The notes beneath the pieces were generated by a model. That model was given only the letters and a program-made list of their open reading frames with translations, made no database searches and was not told the DNA's origin. Below are positions 22,440-35,304 of a stretch of 64,000 bases of DNA, one piece after another. Every line of letters starts with the position of its first letter. Position 1 is the first letter of the stretch. Source of the stretch: Rosenbergiella nectarea. Its GTDB lineage: Bacteria; Pseudomonadota; Gammaproteobacteria; Enterobacterales; Enterobacteriaceae. The DNA is taken from assembly GCF_900111105.1 (NCBI RefSeq), contig NZ_FOGC01000009.1, positions 1 through 64,000 of the forward strand, given 5' to 3'. A program made the translations under genes and the position numbers.

Positions 22440-22880
22440 ATGGCTGAAATTACTTTCATTACGGGTAGCACACTGGGGAGTGCCGAGTATGTTGCAGAAC
22501 ATCTCGCGGATAAATTGAGCGAAGCAGGTCATACCAGTGAATTACTTCATGGCGCAGAGCTTGATGAAGTCCCGTTAGAAGGAATTTGGATCATTGTGAC
22601 CTCCACGCATGGTGCCGGCGAACTCCCGGATAACCTGCTCGACTTTAATGAAGCCTTATCAGAACAAAAACCTGACCTGAGCGGCGTCCGCTATGGGGCA
22701 ATTGGTCTGGGTAATAAAGAATACGATCTTTTCTGTGGTGCGATAAAGACACTCGATGAGCAGTTAACCCAACTCGGCGCGATCCGTATTGGCGATCGTT
22801 TAGAGATTGATGTTCTGGAACATGAAATCCCTGAAGATCCGGCTGAAGCATGGCTGGTGGAGTGGATTGAGAAGATTTAA
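22440..22880 (+). CDS. mioC: MioC flavoprotein
   Basis: FMN-binding flavodoxin-like protein, implicated in biotin synthase electron transfer and located beside oriC in enterobacteria. The N-terminal FMN phosphate loop is ITGSTLGSAEYVAEHLADKL. Other flavodoxin segments are TSTHGAGELPDNL and GAIGLGNKEYDLFCGA. At 146 residues it has the usual length. AAGGAGGG lies just upstream of the ATG. Its transcript enters oriC. Confidence 0.95.
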   Translation: MAEITFITGSTLGSAEYVAEHLADKLSEAGHTSELLHGAELDEVPLEGIWIIVTSTHGAGELPDNLLDFNEALSEQKPDLSGVRYGAIGLGNKEYDLFCGAIKTLDEQLTQLGAIRIGDRLEIDVLEHEIPEDPAEAWLVEWIEKI

Positions 22881-23310
22881 CCCCGTTTTAGATCGTTTTT
22901 TTTTCGAGATCCCTAGTTTTTTACTCTGTTTTTATCAGAAAGATCACTAAAGTTATGTGGATAACCATAGGCTAATCCTGCTTGAAACCGGTGTTTATCC
23001 ACTTGATAACGTTAGGTCATTTCGTGGGCTGTGGATAAGTAGCGATCTTGATCCCAGCTTATACGGAGAACGATCACCGATCATTCACATGAATTGATCC
23101 CATTGGATATCCTGATATTGTTAAAGAATTATTGGTTATCCACAGAAAAGGTCGATCCTAATAATAGATCTAACAGAAAGATCATATACAGAATAAAGAT
23201 CTTTCTTTTAAACCTTAAGGATCGTGCCACTTTCCCCCATTCGATAATTTAAGTAGAATTCATCACCTGGACATTCAGTCCGACAGATTTCATCAACCGA
23301 GGTACACTTC
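22881..23310. other. oriC: chromosomal replication origin oriC
   Basis: The mioC-mnmG interval has the features of enterobacterial oriC. Perfect DnaA boxes are at 22956-22964, 23030-23038 and 23136-23144, with a one-mismatch box TTATCCACT at 22995-23003. About a dozen GATC Dam sites are present. The block AGCTTATACGG...GATCACCGATCATTCACA (about 23057-23090) matches E. coli oriC. The AT-rich unwinding element with AGATC-ending 13-mer-like repeats lies at about 23150-23225, on the mnmG side as in E. coli. From the mnmG side the perfect boxes correspond to R1 (23136), R2 (23030) and R4 (22956). Confidence 0.95.
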
Positions 23311-25200
23311 ATGTTTTATCCAGATCCTTTTGACGTTATAGTCATTGGTGGGGGTCATGCTGGCACAGAAGCAGCAATGGCTGCGGCTCGTATGGGCCAA
23401 AAAACGCTATTGTTGACTCATAACATCGATACGTTGGGACAGATGTCCTGCAATCCGGCGATCGGTGGTATCGGTAAAGGCCATCTGGTTAAGGAAGTGG
23501 ACGCCTTGGGTGGATTGATGGCCACCGCGATCGATCATGCAGGTATTCAGTTTAGGATACTAAACAGCAGCAAAGGCCCAGCGGTACGGGCAACTCGTGC
23601 ACAAGCCGATAGGGTGCTTTACCGTCAAGCGGTAAGAACTGCCCTTGAAAATCAGCCTAACCTCATGATATTCCAACAAGCCGTTGACGATCTGATCGTA
23701 GAAAATGATCAGGTGGTGGGTGCTGTGACACAAATGGGCTTGAAATTTAAAGCACGTTCGGTGGTTCTGACGGTAGGCACCTTCCTAGACGGTAAAATTC
23801 ATATCGGCTTGGATAACTTTAGTGGTGGTCGTGCCGGTGATCCGCCGTCGATCCCATTGGCCCGCCGATTACGTGAGCTACCTTTGCGTGTCGATCGCTT
23901 AAAGACCGGTACACCGCCACGTATCGATGCGCGAACGATCGACTTTAGCCAATTATCTCCGCAACACGGTGATAACCCAAGCCCAGTATTCTCATTTATG
24001 GGCAATGCTGCGCAACATCCAGAGCAAATGGCGTGTTACATCACTTACACCAATGAACAAACTCATGACGTGATCCGTAATAATTTGGATCGCAGCCCGA
24101 TGTATGCAGGGATCATTGAAGGGATAGGCCCACGCTACTGCCCTTCGATCGAAGATAAAGTCATGCGCTTTGCTGATCGTAATGCGCACCAGATCTTCTT
24201 AGAACCGGAAGGCCTGACCAGTAACGAGATTTACCCTAACGGTATCTCCACCAGCTTACCTTTCGATGTTCAAATGCAAATTGTTCATTCGATGAAAGGT
24301 TTGGAGAACGCGCGGATCATTCGTCCTGGTTATGCGATTGAATATGATTTCTTTGATCCCCGTGACTTAAAGCCGTCATTGGAGAGCAAGCACATTCACG
24401 GCTTATTCTTCGCTGGACAAATCAATGGGACAACCGGTTATGAAGAAGCCGCAGCGCAAGGGTTACTCGCAGGCTTGAATGCGGGACGTTATGCTGCCGA
24501 ACAAGATGCATGGACCCCAAGACGTGATGAAGCTTATATCGGGGTCTTAGTCGATGACCTATGCACACTCGGTACTAAAGAACCCTACCGTATGTTTACC
24601 TCACGGGCAGAATATCGCTTGATGCTGCGTGAAGATAACGCTGATTTGCGTCTCACCGCAATCGGTCGAGATCTCGGACTGGTTGACGACGCTCGCTGGA
24701 CCGCGTTTAACCAAAAGCTGGAAATGATTGAGCTTGAGCGTCAGCGTTTACGCGATATCTGGGTCCATCCTAAATCGACAAACGTTGATGACTTGAACCA
24801 AGTGCTGAGTGCGCCATTAACCAAAGAGGCAAATGGTGAAGATTTACTTCGCCGCCCTGAAATGACCTATCAAGCCTTAACCGAATTAGCCTTGTTTACG
24901 CCATCAGTAACCGATCCGTTGGCTGCAGAGCAAGTTGAAATTCAAGTGAAGTACGAAGGCTATATTGCCCGTCAGCAAGAAGAGATCACTCGACACTTAC
25001 GTAACGAAAATACGTTACTCCCTGTCGACCTTGATTATAAGAACGTCAATGGATTATCGAATGAAGTCGTGGCGAAGCTTAACGACCACAAACCGACTTC
25101 AATTGGTCAAGCTTCTCGTATTTCAGGTATTACCCCTGCGGCCATCTCAATTTTGCTGATTTGGCTTAAAAAGCAAGGATTGCTGCGTAAAAGCGCATAA
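23311..25200 (+). CDS. mnmG: tRNA uridine 5-carboxymethylaminomethyl modification enzyme, FAD subunit
   Basis: With MnmE it modifies the wobble uridine (cmnm5U34) of several tRNAs. The N-terminal FAD-binding motif is [17 protein letters not shown]. Other GidA signatures are [40 protein letters not shown], and the FAD region [20 protein letters not shown]. Its 629 residues match E. coli MnmG. It is the first gene after oriC and is followed by rsmG. Confidence 0.97.
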   Translation: MFYPDPFDVIVIGGGHAGTEAAMAAARMGQKTLLLTHNIDTLGQMSCNPAIGGIGKGHLVKEVDALGGLMATAIDHAGIQFRILNSSKGPAVRATRAQADRVLYRQAVRTALENQPNLMIFQQAVDDLIVENDQVVGAVTQMGLKFKARSVVLTVGTFLDGKIHIGLDNFSGGRAGDPPSIPLARRLRELPLRVDRLKTGTPPRIDARTIDFSQLSPQHGDNPSPVFSFMGNAAQHPEQMACYITYTNEQTHDVIRNNLDRSPMYAGIIEGIGPRYCPSIEDKVMRFADRNAHQIFLEPEGLTSNEIYPNGISTSLPFDVQMQIVHSMKGLENARIIRPGYAIEYDFFDPRDLKPSLESKHIHGLFFAGQINGTTGYEEAAAQGLLAGLNAGRYAAEQDAWTPRRDEAYIGVLVDDLCTLGTKEPYRMFTSRAEYRLMLREDNADLRLTAIGRDLGLVDDARWTAFNQKLEMIELERQRLRDIWVHPKSTNVDDLNQVLSAPLTKEANGEDLLRRPEMTYQALTELALFTPSVTDPLAAEQVEIQVKYEGYIARQQEEITRHLRNENTLLPVDLDYKNVNGLSNEVVAKLNDHKPTSIGQASRISGITPAAISILLIWLKKQGLLRKSA

Positions 25201-25207
25201 GTCTGTT

Positions 25208-25231
25208 GAGAGGAAGTGAAAACTTCCTCTC
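25208..25231 (+). other. mnmG-rsmG intergenic hairpin
   Basis: GAGAGGAAGT, tetraloop GAAA and ACTTCCTCTC form a perfect 10-bp stem. No T-run follows, so it is more likely a processing or stability element than a terminator. It ends 18 bases before the rsmG start. Confidence 0.65.
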
Positions 25232-25249
25232 CCTTTCGGAATAAATTCT

Positions 25250-25870
25250 GTGATTACACAACTTTCAAAACTTCTTAATCAGTCGGCGATTTCTCTAACC
25301 GATCAACAAAAACAACAGCTTGTTGCCTATGTTGAGTTATTAGATAAATGGAATAAAGCCTACAACTTGACCTCTGTCCGTGACCCGCAACAGATGATCG
25401 TTCGTCATATTATGGACAGTATTGTCGTCGCGCCGTATTTACAGGGCAGACGTTTTATTGATGTGGGGACGGGGCCTGGATTACCCGGTATTCCACTTTC
25501 TATTGTGATGCCGGAGGCTGAATTTACGTTGCTTGATAGCTTAGGGAAGCGTGTTAGATTCCTAAAGCAGGTGCAACATGAATTGAAACTCGAAAACATT
25601 GTCCCGGTTCAGTCTCGGGTTGAAGAATTTTCTGCCTCACCTCCCTTTGATGGGGTGATAAGCCGAGCTTTTGCTTCCATCAATGATATGTTGCATTGGT
25701 GTAAGCATCTTCCGGCTGAGGGCCATGGCTGTTTTTATGCATTAAAGGGCCAATATCCAGCAGAAGAGTGCGAATCTCTACCCTCAAATATTGAGATTGA
25801 TACTTCACATCGATTGGTGGTTCCTCAACTTGATGAAGAACGGCATTTAGTAATACTTAAAAAAATATAA
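25250..25870 (+). CDS. rsmG: 16S rRNA m7G527 methyltransferase
   Basis: SAM-dependent enzyme that methylates G527 of 16S rRNA; its loss gives low-level streptomycin resistance in other bacteria. SAM-binding motif I is [15 protein letters not shown], followed by [19 protein letters not shown] and [11 protein letters not shown]. At 206 residues it is one shorter than E. coli RsmG. The start is GTG, supported by alignment with the family and GGAATAA upstream. Confidence 0.95.
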   Translation: MITQLSKLLNQSAISLTDQQKQQLVAYVELLDKWNKAYNLTSVRDPQQMIVRHIMDSIVVAPYLQGRRFIDVGTGPGLPGIPLSIVMPEAEFTLLDSLGKRVRFLKQVQHELKLENIVPVQSRVEEFSASPPFDGVISRAFASINDMLHWCKHLPAEGHGCFYALKGQYPAEECESLPSNIEIDTSHRLVVPQLDEERHLVILKKI

Positions 25871-25873
25871 TTG

Positions 25874-25903
25874 AAGGAACCGCTAAGGTTCCTTATTTCA
25901 TTA
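25874..25903 (+). terminator. terminator after rsmG
   Basis: AAGGAACC, loop GCTAA and GGTTCCTT form a perfect 8-bp stem followed by ATTTCATT. It lies 3 bases after the rsmG stop and separates it from the microcin-like gene. Confidence 0.75.
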
Positions 25904-25974
25904 TAGTGATTAAAAATCTTACTTAACCATCTGTTTACAAAGCATTAAATCTTAAGGTAGTCTGTTTTTGCACG

Positions 25975-26001
25975 TTGACATGTGTAAACACTTTGGATAA
26001 T
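25975..26001 (+). promoter_or_regulatory. probable promoter of the microcin-like gene
   Basis: TTGACA (25975-25980), a 15-base spacer and GATAAT (25996-26001). Transcription would begin near 26008, in a short TCCTAC/GTAGGA hairpin (26005-26019), ahead of the ATG at 26035. The spacer is short, so strength is uncertain. Confidence 0.5.
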
Positions 26002-26034
26002 GACTCCTACTTTGTAGGAATGAAAGGAATCGTA

Positions 26035-26328
26035 ATGAAAGAATTGAATGTACAACAAACTCAAGAAGTCGCTGGGGGAATTTTCGGTTTCATTACTGCA
26101 CCAATCGGCGCTGTGATGGGATTTGCTATTGGCACTATTGTTGATGCTGGATGCCAAGCCGGGAATCTTAAAACCTCGTTTAAATGGGCTGGTTTACAGC
26201 TTGGCGCAGGAATTGGGGCTGCCGTGGGTATTGCGCCGATTACGGCTACGGTAGGGATTGGATTAGGCGTTGTGAGTCTGGTTAATAATAAAAACAGTAT
26301 CGAAGCACAAAAGGCCGCGCGTGTTTAG
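26035..26328 (+). CDS. candidate class II microcin precursor (double-glycine leader)
   Basis: Predicted 97-residue precursor. The first 15 residues, MKELNVQQTQEVAGG, look like a double-glycine leader of the colicin V/microcin type, cleaved after GG by a C39-peptidase exporter. The mature 82 residues are hydrophobic and Gly/Ala-rich with GxxxG-like spacing (GAVMGFAIG, GAGIGAAVG), one Cys in DAGCQAGN and a basic C-terminal tail. This suggests a membrane-active peptide. I chose ATG 26035 because AAAGGA lies 6 bases upstream and it sets the leader correctly. No exporter or certain immunity gene is adjacent. It sits alone between rsmG and atpI. It could instead be a peptide with another exported role. 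Confidence 0.7.
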   Translation: MKELNVQQTQEVAGGIFGFITAPIGAVMGFAIGTIVDAGCQAGNLKTSFKWAGLQLGAGIGAAVGIAPITATVGIGLGVVSLVNNKNSIEAQKAARV

Positions 26329-26648
26329 TTAAACGTGTAGGTTAGGAGGAAAAGCAGAGGTGTTATTTGACGATATTTCTGCTTTTCTGCTTAACTAATG
26401 TTAGGAAACAATTCGCTATAACTATTACAAAGTCCCTAATATAGAGGTGTAATAATAACCTTGTAATTACTAATGTTAACGAGTTAGTACGCTTCATATG
26501 TTTATGAAATGTTTTATTTAAGTTAATAAATACCCCCACTTCCTTCGTCATACTACGTTCAAAACGTTATTTTTTTACCGATAAACCCCGTAATCACGCA
26601 TTTCTGAAAGAAATTTAAATAATTGTTCACCTTTTCGCAAGTTACAGA
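26329..26648. other. AT-rich spacer with a hairpin downstream of the microcin-like gene
   Basis: GAAAAGCAGA (26349-26358) and TCTGCTTTTC (26378-26387) form a 10-bp stem with a 19-base loop, a likely weak terminator. The rest is AT-rich. A minus-strand frame at 26363-26551 (62 codons, one hydrophobic stretch) has no ribosome-binding site and runs into the hairpin; it is the only visible candidate for an immunity gene and a poor one. Confidence 0.45.
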
Positions 26649-26676
26649 TTGAAATCGTAGGTGCTCCCCGTATAAT
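26649..26676 (+). promoter_or_regulatory. atp operon promoter
   Basis: TTGAAA (26649-26654), a 16-base spacer and TATAAT (26671-26676), about 90 bases before atpI. This agrees with the position of the main atp promoter in E. coli. Confidence 0.75.
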
Positions 26677-26768
26677 TTGCACGGCTTTTGCTGTTCACTC
26701 TTTAAGAGACCACAGCAGCTTTTTAAGCACACGAAATACCCTTCAGGTTAAAGAGGAATTATCACGTT

Positions 26769-28356
<1,588 letters not shown>

Positions 28357-28372
28357 TGAGAGGCATTGTGCT

Positions 28373-28843
28373 GTGAATATTAATGCAACAATCCTCGGCC
28401 AGGCCATCGCATTTATCCTGTTCGTCTTATTTTGTATGAAGTACGTATGGCCGCCAATTATGGCTGCTATCGAAAAACGTCAGAAAGAAGTTGCTGACAG
28501 TTTATCTTCTGCAGAACAAGCTAAGAAAGATCTGGATATCGCGCAAGCTAATGCGACCGACCAGCTGAAAAAAGCCAAAGAAGACGCTCAGGTTATTATT
28601 GAGCAGGCGAACAAACGTCGTACACAGATTCTGGAAGACGCGAAAGCTGAAGCGGATGCTGAACGTACTATGATCGTCGCACAAGCGCAGGCAGAAATTG
28701 ATGCTGAGCGTAAACGTGCCCGTGAAGAGCTACGTAAGCAAGTTGCGTTACTGGCTGTCGCGGGAGCTGAGAAAATCATCGAGCGTTCCGTGGATGAAGC
28801 TGCTAACAGCGACATCGTTGATAAACTGGTCGCTGAACTGTAA
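28373..28843 (+). CDS. atpF: ATP synthase F0 subunit b
   Basis: Peripheral-stalk subunit: one N-terminal membrane helix ([20 protein letters not shown]) and a long charged helix that dimerises and binds delta. The 156 residues equal E. coli AtpF. The start is GTG, as in E. coli. The C terminus ends in the conserved [19 protein letters not shown] segment. Confidence 0.97.
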   Translation: MNINATILGQAIAFILFVLFCMKYVWPPIMAAIEKRQKEVADSLSSAEQAKKDLDIAQANATDQLKKAKEDAQVIIEQANKRRTQILEDAKAEADAERTMIVAQAQAEIDAERKRAREELRKQVALLAVAGAEKIIERSVDEAANSDIVDKLVAEL

Positions 28844-28857
28844 GGAGGGAGGGGCTG

Positions 28858-29391
28858 ATGTCTGAACTTATTACTGTAGCTCGCCCCTACGCCAAAGCAG
28901 CTTTTGACTTTGCTGTTGAGCACCAAGCTATTGATCGCTGGCAGAGCATGCTAGCATTTGCCGCAGAAGTGGTTCGCACTCCGCAGCTCGCTGAACTACT
29001 TTCAGGCGCTATCGCCTCTGAAAAAGCGGCTGCCACGGTGAACGCTGTGTGCGGTGATCAACTTGATGCCCATGGTCAGAACCTGGTGAAGGTAATGGCT
29101 ACAAATGGTCGTTTGACCGCGCTTCCTGCTGTTCTGGAAAGCTTTATTCAATTACGTGATGCGTATGAAGCAACGGCGGAAGTCGACGTTATCTCTGCAA
29201 GCGCATTGAATGAGGCGCAACTGGCTAAAATCAGTGCCGCGATGGAAAAACGTTTATCACGCAAAGTTAAGCTGAATTGCAAAATCGATAAGTCTGTAAT
29301 GGCAGGCGTCATCATCCGTGCGGGTGATACGGTCATCGACGGAAGTATCCGTGGCCGTCTAGATCGTCTAGCAGACGTCTTGCAGTCTTAA
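28858..29391 (+). CDS. atpH: ATP synthase F1 subunit delta
   Basis: Links the b-stalk to the alpha3beta3 head. It has 177 residues as in E. coli. The conserved N terminus is [17 protein letters not shown] and the C-terminal signature is [28 protein letters not shown] precedes the ATG by 6 bases. It lies between atpF and atpA. Confidence 0.97.
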   Translation: MSELITVARPYAKAAFDFAVEHQAIDRWQSMLAFAAEVVRTPQLAELLSGAIASEKAAATVNAVCGDQLDAHGQNLVKVMATNGRLTALPAVLESFIQLRDAYEATAEVDVISASALNEAQLAKISAAMEKRLSRKVKLNCKIDKSVMAGVIIRAGDTVIDGSIRGRLDRLADVLQS

Positions 29392-29405
29392 GGGGACTGG
29401 AGCAT

Positions 29406-30947
29406 ATGCAACTGAATTCCACCGAAATCAGCGAACTGATCAAGCAGCGTATTGCTCAGTTCGATGTGGTGAGCGAAGCTCACAATGAAGGTACTATTGT
29501 TTCTGTAAGTGACGGGATCATCCGTGTTCATGGCATCAATGATGTTATGCAGGGTGAGATGATTGCCCTACCCGGCAACCGTTACGCTATCGCACTGAAC
29601 TTAGAGCGCGACTCTGTGGGTGCAGTAGTAATGGGTCCTTACGCTGATCTTGCCGAAGGCATGAAAGTGAAGTGTACTGGCCGTATTTTAGAAGTTCCTG
29701 TTGGACGTGGCCTGTTAGGCCGTGTTGTTAACACCCTTGGCGCACCTATCGATGGTAAAGGACCTGTTGAAAACGACGGTTTCTCTCCAGTTGAAATGAT
29801 TGCCCCAGGTGTTATCGACCGTCAATCCGTTGATGAGCCTGTGCAAACAGGTTACAAAGCGGTTGATGCGATGATCCCAATCGGCCGTGGCCAGCGTGAG
29901 CTGATCATCGGTGACCGTCAGACCGGTAAAACCGCGATGGCGATCGATGCAATCATCAACCAACGCGATTCAGGCATCAAATGTGTTTACGTTGCTATCG
30001 GTCAGAAAGCATCGACTATCTCGAACGTTGTTCGTAAATTAGAAGAACACGGTGCACTGTCTAACACTATCGTCGTAGTCGCTTCAGCTTCTGAATCTGC
30101 TGCACTGCAATATCTTGCGCCTTATGCAGGATGTGCGATGGGTGAATACTTCCGTGACCGTGGTGAAGACGCGCTGATCGTTTATGATGATCTGTCTAAG
30201 CAAGCTGTTGCTTACCGTCAAATTTCACTGTTGCTGCGTCGTCCACCAGGACGTGAAGCATTCCCTGGTGATGTTTTCTATCTCCACTCTCGTCTGCTAG
30301 AGCGTGCTTCACGTGTTAGCGCTGAGTATGTTGAAAACTTCACTAAAGGTGCAGTGAAAGGTAAGACCGGTTCATTAACCGCGCTGCCAATCATCGAAAC
30401 TCAAGCGGGTGACGTTTCTGCGTTCGTTCCGACTAACGTAATATCAATTACCGATGGTCAGATCTTCTTAGAATCGAACCTATTTAACTCCGGTATCCGT
30501 CCTGCCGTTAACCCAGGGATCTCTGTATCTCGTGTGGGGGGTGCAGCGCAGACCAAAATCATCAAGAAACTGTCTGGTGGTATTCGTACCGCATTAGCAC
30601 AGTACCGTGAATTGGCAGCATTCTCACAATTCGCATCAGATCTTGATGAAGCGACTCGTAAGCAATTAGATCACGGTCAGAAAGTGACTGAGTTGCTGAA
30701 GCAAAAGCAATACGAGCCAATGTCTGTTTCTCAACAGGGTCTGGTTCTTTTTGCTGCTGAGCGTGGCTTCCTGAGTGATGTTGAACTGTCTAAGATCGGC
30801 AGTTTCGAATCTGCTCTGTTGGCTTATGCTGCTCGTGAGCATGCGGAACTGATGCAGGAAATCAACCAATCTGGTAATTACAACGGCGAAATCGAAGAGA
30901 AGTTCAAAGCTCTCCTCGAAACGTTCAAGAAAACCCAGTCCTGGTAA
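29406..30947 (+). CDS. atpA: ATP synthase F1 subunit alpha
   Basis: Non-catalytic nucleotide-binding subunit of the F1 head. The P-loop is GDRQTGKT (about residue 169), and the arginine-finger region is near [20 protein letters not shown]. Its 513 residues match the E. coli length and the sequence is closely conserved. Confidence 0.98.
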   Translation: MQLNSTEISELIKQRIAQFDVVSEAHNEGTIVSVSDGIIRVHGINDVMQGEMIALPGNRYAIALNLERDSVGAVVMGPYADLAEGMKVKCTGRILEVPVGRGLLGRVVNTLGAPIDGKGPVENDGFSPVEMIAPGVIDRQSVDEPVQTGYKAVDAMIPIGRGQRELIIGDRQTGKTAMAIDAIINQRDSGIKCVYVAIGQKASTISNVVRKLEEHGALSNTIVVVASASESAALQYLAPYAGCAMGEYFRDRGEDALIVYDDLSKQAVAYRQISLLLRRPPGREAFPGDVFYLHSRLLERASRVSAEYVENFTKGAVKGKTGSLTALPIIETQAGDVSAFVPTNVISITDGQIFLESNLFNSGIRPAVNPGISVSRVGGAAQTKIIKKLSGGIRTALAQYRELAAFSQFASDLDEATRKQLDHGQKVTELLKQKQYEPMSVSQQGLVLFAAERGFLSDVELSKIGSFESALLAYAAREHAELMQEINQSGNYNGEIEEKFKALLETFKKTQSW

Positions 30948-30998
30948 TGTCTTGCGGCTTGCTGAGTCAGCAGGCCGCCTGACTTTGAGGAGAAGCTC

Positions 30999-31865
30999 AT
31001 GGCCGGCGCAAAAGAGATACGTAGTAAGATTGGAAGCGTAAAAAATACGCAGAAAATCACCAAAGCGATGGAAATGGTAGCCGCCTCCAAAATGCGTAAA
31101 TCGCAGGAACGCATGGCAGCCAGCCGTCCGTATGCAGAGACTATTCGCAAAGTGATTGGTCACTTAGCGTTAGGAAATCTGGAATACAAGCACCCTTACC
31201 TGGATGAGCGTGACGTTAAGCGCGTCGGCTATTTGGTCGTTTCTACAGACCGCGGGCTTTGTGGTGGCTTGAACATTAACTTGTTCAAAAAGTTAATGAC
31301 TGAAATGAAAGCGTGGTCTGATAAAGGTGTTCAGAGTGATCTGGCCATTATCGGGTCGAAAGGGCTCTCATTTTTTAAAGCTGTTGGCGGTAACATTGTT
31401 GCTCAAGCAAGTGGCTTAGGCGACAAACCTGCATTGGCTGATATCATCGGTCCAGTTCAAGTGATGTTACAAGCCTTCGATGAAGGTCGTATCGACAAGC
31501 TTTATGTCGTTAGCAACAAATTTAACAACACGATGTCCCAGACCCCAACCGTTACCCAGATGCTGCCGTTACCGCCAGCTGAAGGCGAAGCAGAGTTGAA
31601 GACGAAAACTTGGGACTACCTGTACGAACCCGATCCGAAAGCGTTGCTGGATACTTTGCTACGCCGTTATGTCGAATCTCAGGTTTATCAGGGTGTTGTG
31701 GAAAACCTGGCCAGCGAGCAGGCCGCACGTATGGTGGCGATGAAAGCTGCAACCGACAACGGCGGAAACCTGATCAAAGAGCTCCAGTTGGTTTACAACA
31801 AAGCTCGTCAGGCCAGCATCACCCAGGAACTTACCGAGATCGTCTCGGGGGCCTCCGCGGTTTAA
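30999..31865 (+). CDS. atpG: ATP synthase F1 subunit gamma
   Basis: Central rotor shaft. The N-terminal helix is [20 protein letters not shown] and the C-terminal helix is [20 protein letters not shown], which together form the coiled coil inside the head. It has 288 residues (E. coli 287). GAGGAG precedes the ATG. Confidence 0.97.
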   Translation: MAGAKEIRSKIGSVKNTQKITKAMEMVAASKMRKSQERMAASRPYAETIRKVIGHLALGNLEYKHPYLDERDVKRVGYLVVSTDRGLCGGLNINLFKKLMTEMKAWSDKGVQSDLAIIGSKGLSFFKAVGGNIVAQASGLGDKPALADIIGPVQVMLQAFDEGRIDKLYVVSNKFNNTMSQTPTVTQMLPLPPAEGEAELKTKTWDYLYEPDPKALLDTLLRRYVESQVYQGVVENLASEQAARMVAMKAATDNGGNLIKELQLVYNKARQASITQELTEIVSGASAV

Positions 31866-33293
<1,428 letters not shown>

Positions 33294-33316
33294 TTACAGT
33301 TTCCAGGAGAATAATT

Positions 33317-33736
33317 ATGGCTAAAAGTTTTCACCTGACTGTTGTCAGCGCAGAGAAAGAGATGTTCTCTGGTGTTGTTCAACATATCCAGGTGTCAGGT
33401 AGCGAAGGTGAGCTAGGAATTTTCCACGGCCACACCCCGTTACTGACCGCCATTAAGCCTGGTTTGGTTCGTATCGTTAAACAGGATAACAGCGAAGAGA
33501 TCATTTATCTCTCTGGCGGTATCCTGGAAGTTCAGCCTAATGACGTTAACGTGATGGCGGATACTGCCATCCGTGGCGAAGAGTTAGATGAAGCGCAGGC
33601 GCTTGAAGCGAAGCGTCAAGCTGAAGAGTCGATGAGCAAAAACAACACTGATGTTGATTATGCTCTGGCTTCTGCGGAACTGGCGAAAGCGATTGCCAAG
33701 CTGCGGGTCATTGAACTGACCAAAAAAGCGATGTAA
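33317..33736 (+). CDS. atpC: ATP synthase F1 subunit epsilon
   Basis: Small rotor subunit that inhibits ATP hydrolysis. The N-terminal beta sandwich includes [20 protein letters not shown]; the C-terminal two-helix inhibitory domain ends with [17 protein letters not shown]. It has 139 residues as in E. coli and is the last atp gene. Confidence 0.97.
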   Translation: MAKSFHLTVVSAEKEMFSGVVQHIQVSGSEGELGIFHGHTPLLTAIKPGLVRIVKQDNSEEIIYLSGGILEVQPNDVNVMADTAIRGEELDEAQALEAKRQAEESMSKNNTDVDYALASAELAKAIAKLRVIELTKKAM

Positions 33737-33757
33737 TCAGGCCTAGTGCTCTGAATC

Positions 33758-33788
33758 ATGCCAGCCCTTATCGGCTGGCATTTTTTTT
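33758..33788 (+). terminator. atp operon terminator
   Basis: ATGCCAGCC, a 6-base loop and GGCTGGCAT form a perfect 9-bp stem followed by eight T residues. It is a strong intrinsic terminator 21 bases after atpC. Confidence 0.95.
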
Positions 33789-33892
33789 AGTTATTTTTCT
33801 TAATAATATCTGATTTTGGTAAGAGAAATATGGTGTATCCTGTGTCGTAAAGTGGTTATCTTTTCAAGCGAATCAAACGAATTAGGATCTGT

Positions 33893-35269
33893 ATGTCTAG
33901 TAAAGCGATGAGTGTGGTGATCCTTGCAGCAGGCAAGGGTACAAGGATGTATTCAGACCTTCCAAAAGTGTTACACCACTTGGCAGGTAAACCGATGGTG
34001 CAGCACGTCATTGATACAGCGAAAGTCCTTGAAGCGCAAAAGATCCATCTTGTTTACGGCCATGGCGGCGAATTATTGAAAAGCCATTTAGCCGATCCCG
34101 ACCTGCATTGGGTATACCAAGCCGAGCAGCTAGGCACCGGCCATGCCATGCAACAAGCTGCCCCCTCATTCAGTGATGACGAAGATATTTTGATGCTTTA
34201 CGGCGATGTACCGCTTATCGCGTCTGATACCTTACGCCGTTTACATGCCTCAAAACCTCAAGGCGGCATCGCCTTACTGACGGTGATTACCGACAGTCCA
34301 ACCGGTTATGGCCGTATTCTTCGTGATCACGATACGATAACCGGTATTGTTGAGCAGAAAGATGCCTCAGCCGAACAGCTCACTATTAATGAAGTCAACA
34401 CCGGGATTTTATTGGCTAACGGTGGAGACCTAAAACGTTGGTTGAGTCAGCTGACGAACAATAATGCTCAAGGTGAATATTACATTACCGATATTATTGA
34501 GCTTGCTCACCGTGAAGGACGAGAAATCTGTGCGGTTCACCCGACGAAGCAGAGTGAAACAGAAGGGGTGAATAACCGCTTACAGCTCTCACAATTAGAA
34601 CGTATCTATCAACATGATCGTGCAGAACAGTTATTATTGGCGGGCGTTATGCTCCGTGACGCTTCTCGGTTCGATCTCCGCGGTAACTTAACCCACGGCC
34701 GTGATGTCGAGATTGACTGTAATGTCATCATCGAAGGCGACGTGGTGCTGGGAAATCACGTTAAAATTGGCGTTGGCTGTATCCTGCGCAATAGTGTGAT
34801 TGGCGATAACACAGAAATAAGCCCTTATAGCGTGATCGATGGCGCTCAGCTCGGAACAGCTTGTACCGTTGGCCCGTTTGCACGGTTACGCCCAGGTGCT
34901 GAGCTAGCAGAAGAGGTTCATGTCGGTAACTTTGTCGAAGTTAAAAAATCTCAGTTAGGTAAAGGGACGAAAGCTGGCCATTTAAGCTACCTCGGCGATG
35001 CGACCATTGGCAGTGACGTCAATATTGGCGCAGGGACCATTACCTGTAATTACGATGGTAAATATAAGTACCAAACGGTGATTGGTGATCATGTCTTTGT
35101 GGGATCCGATACTCAGCTGATTGCACCGGTGACGGTCGGTGACGGCGTGACGATCGCTGCAGGGACCACGGTAATGCGTGATATTGTCTCAGCATCGTTG
35201 GCTTACAACCCCAAACAGCAGTTAAGTAAAGCCGATTGGCAGCCCTCAAGAAAGAAAAGTAATTCGTGA
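33893..35269 (+). CDS. glmU: bifunctional GlcN-1-P acetyltransferase / GlcNAc-1-P uridyltransferase
   Basis: Makes UDP-GlcNAc, precursor of peptidoglycan and LPS. The N-terminal uridyltransferase domain has [12 protein letters not shown]. The C-terminal left-handed beta-helix carries hexapeptide repeats and the acetyltransferase active-site region [17 protein letters not shown]. At 458 residues it is close to E. coli (456). It is followed by glmS after only 35 bases. Confidence 0.97.
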   Translation: MSSKAMSVVILAAGKGTRMYSDLPKVLHHLAGKPMVQHVIDTAKVLEAQKIHLVYGHGGELLKSHLADPDLHWVYQAEQLGTGHAMQQAAPSFSDDEDILMLYGDVPLIASDTLRRLHASKPQGGIALLTVITDSPTGYGRILRDHDTITGIVEQKDASAEQLTINEVNTGILLANGGDLKRWLSQLTNNNAQGEYYITDIIELAHREGREICAVHPTKQSETEGVNNRLQLSQLERIYQHDRAEQLLLAGVMLRDASRFDLRGNLTHGRDVEIDCNVIIEGDVVLGNHVKIGVGCILRNSVIGDNTEISPYSVIDGAQLGTACTVGPFARLRPGAELAEEVHVGNFVEVKKSQLGKGTKAGHLSYLGDATIGSDVNIGAGTITCNYDGKYKYQTVIGDHVFVGSDTQLIAPVTVGDGVTIAAGTTVMRDIVSASLAYNPKQQLSKADWQPSRKKSNS

Positions 35270-35304
35270 AAACGGCTTACATTCAACCAGTTTAGGATAA
35301 TGTT

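Noticed and set aside
25945-26157. Minus-strand frame of 70 codons over the microcin-like gene
   Set aside because: Antisense shadow with no ribosome-binding site; the plus-strand frame explains the region.
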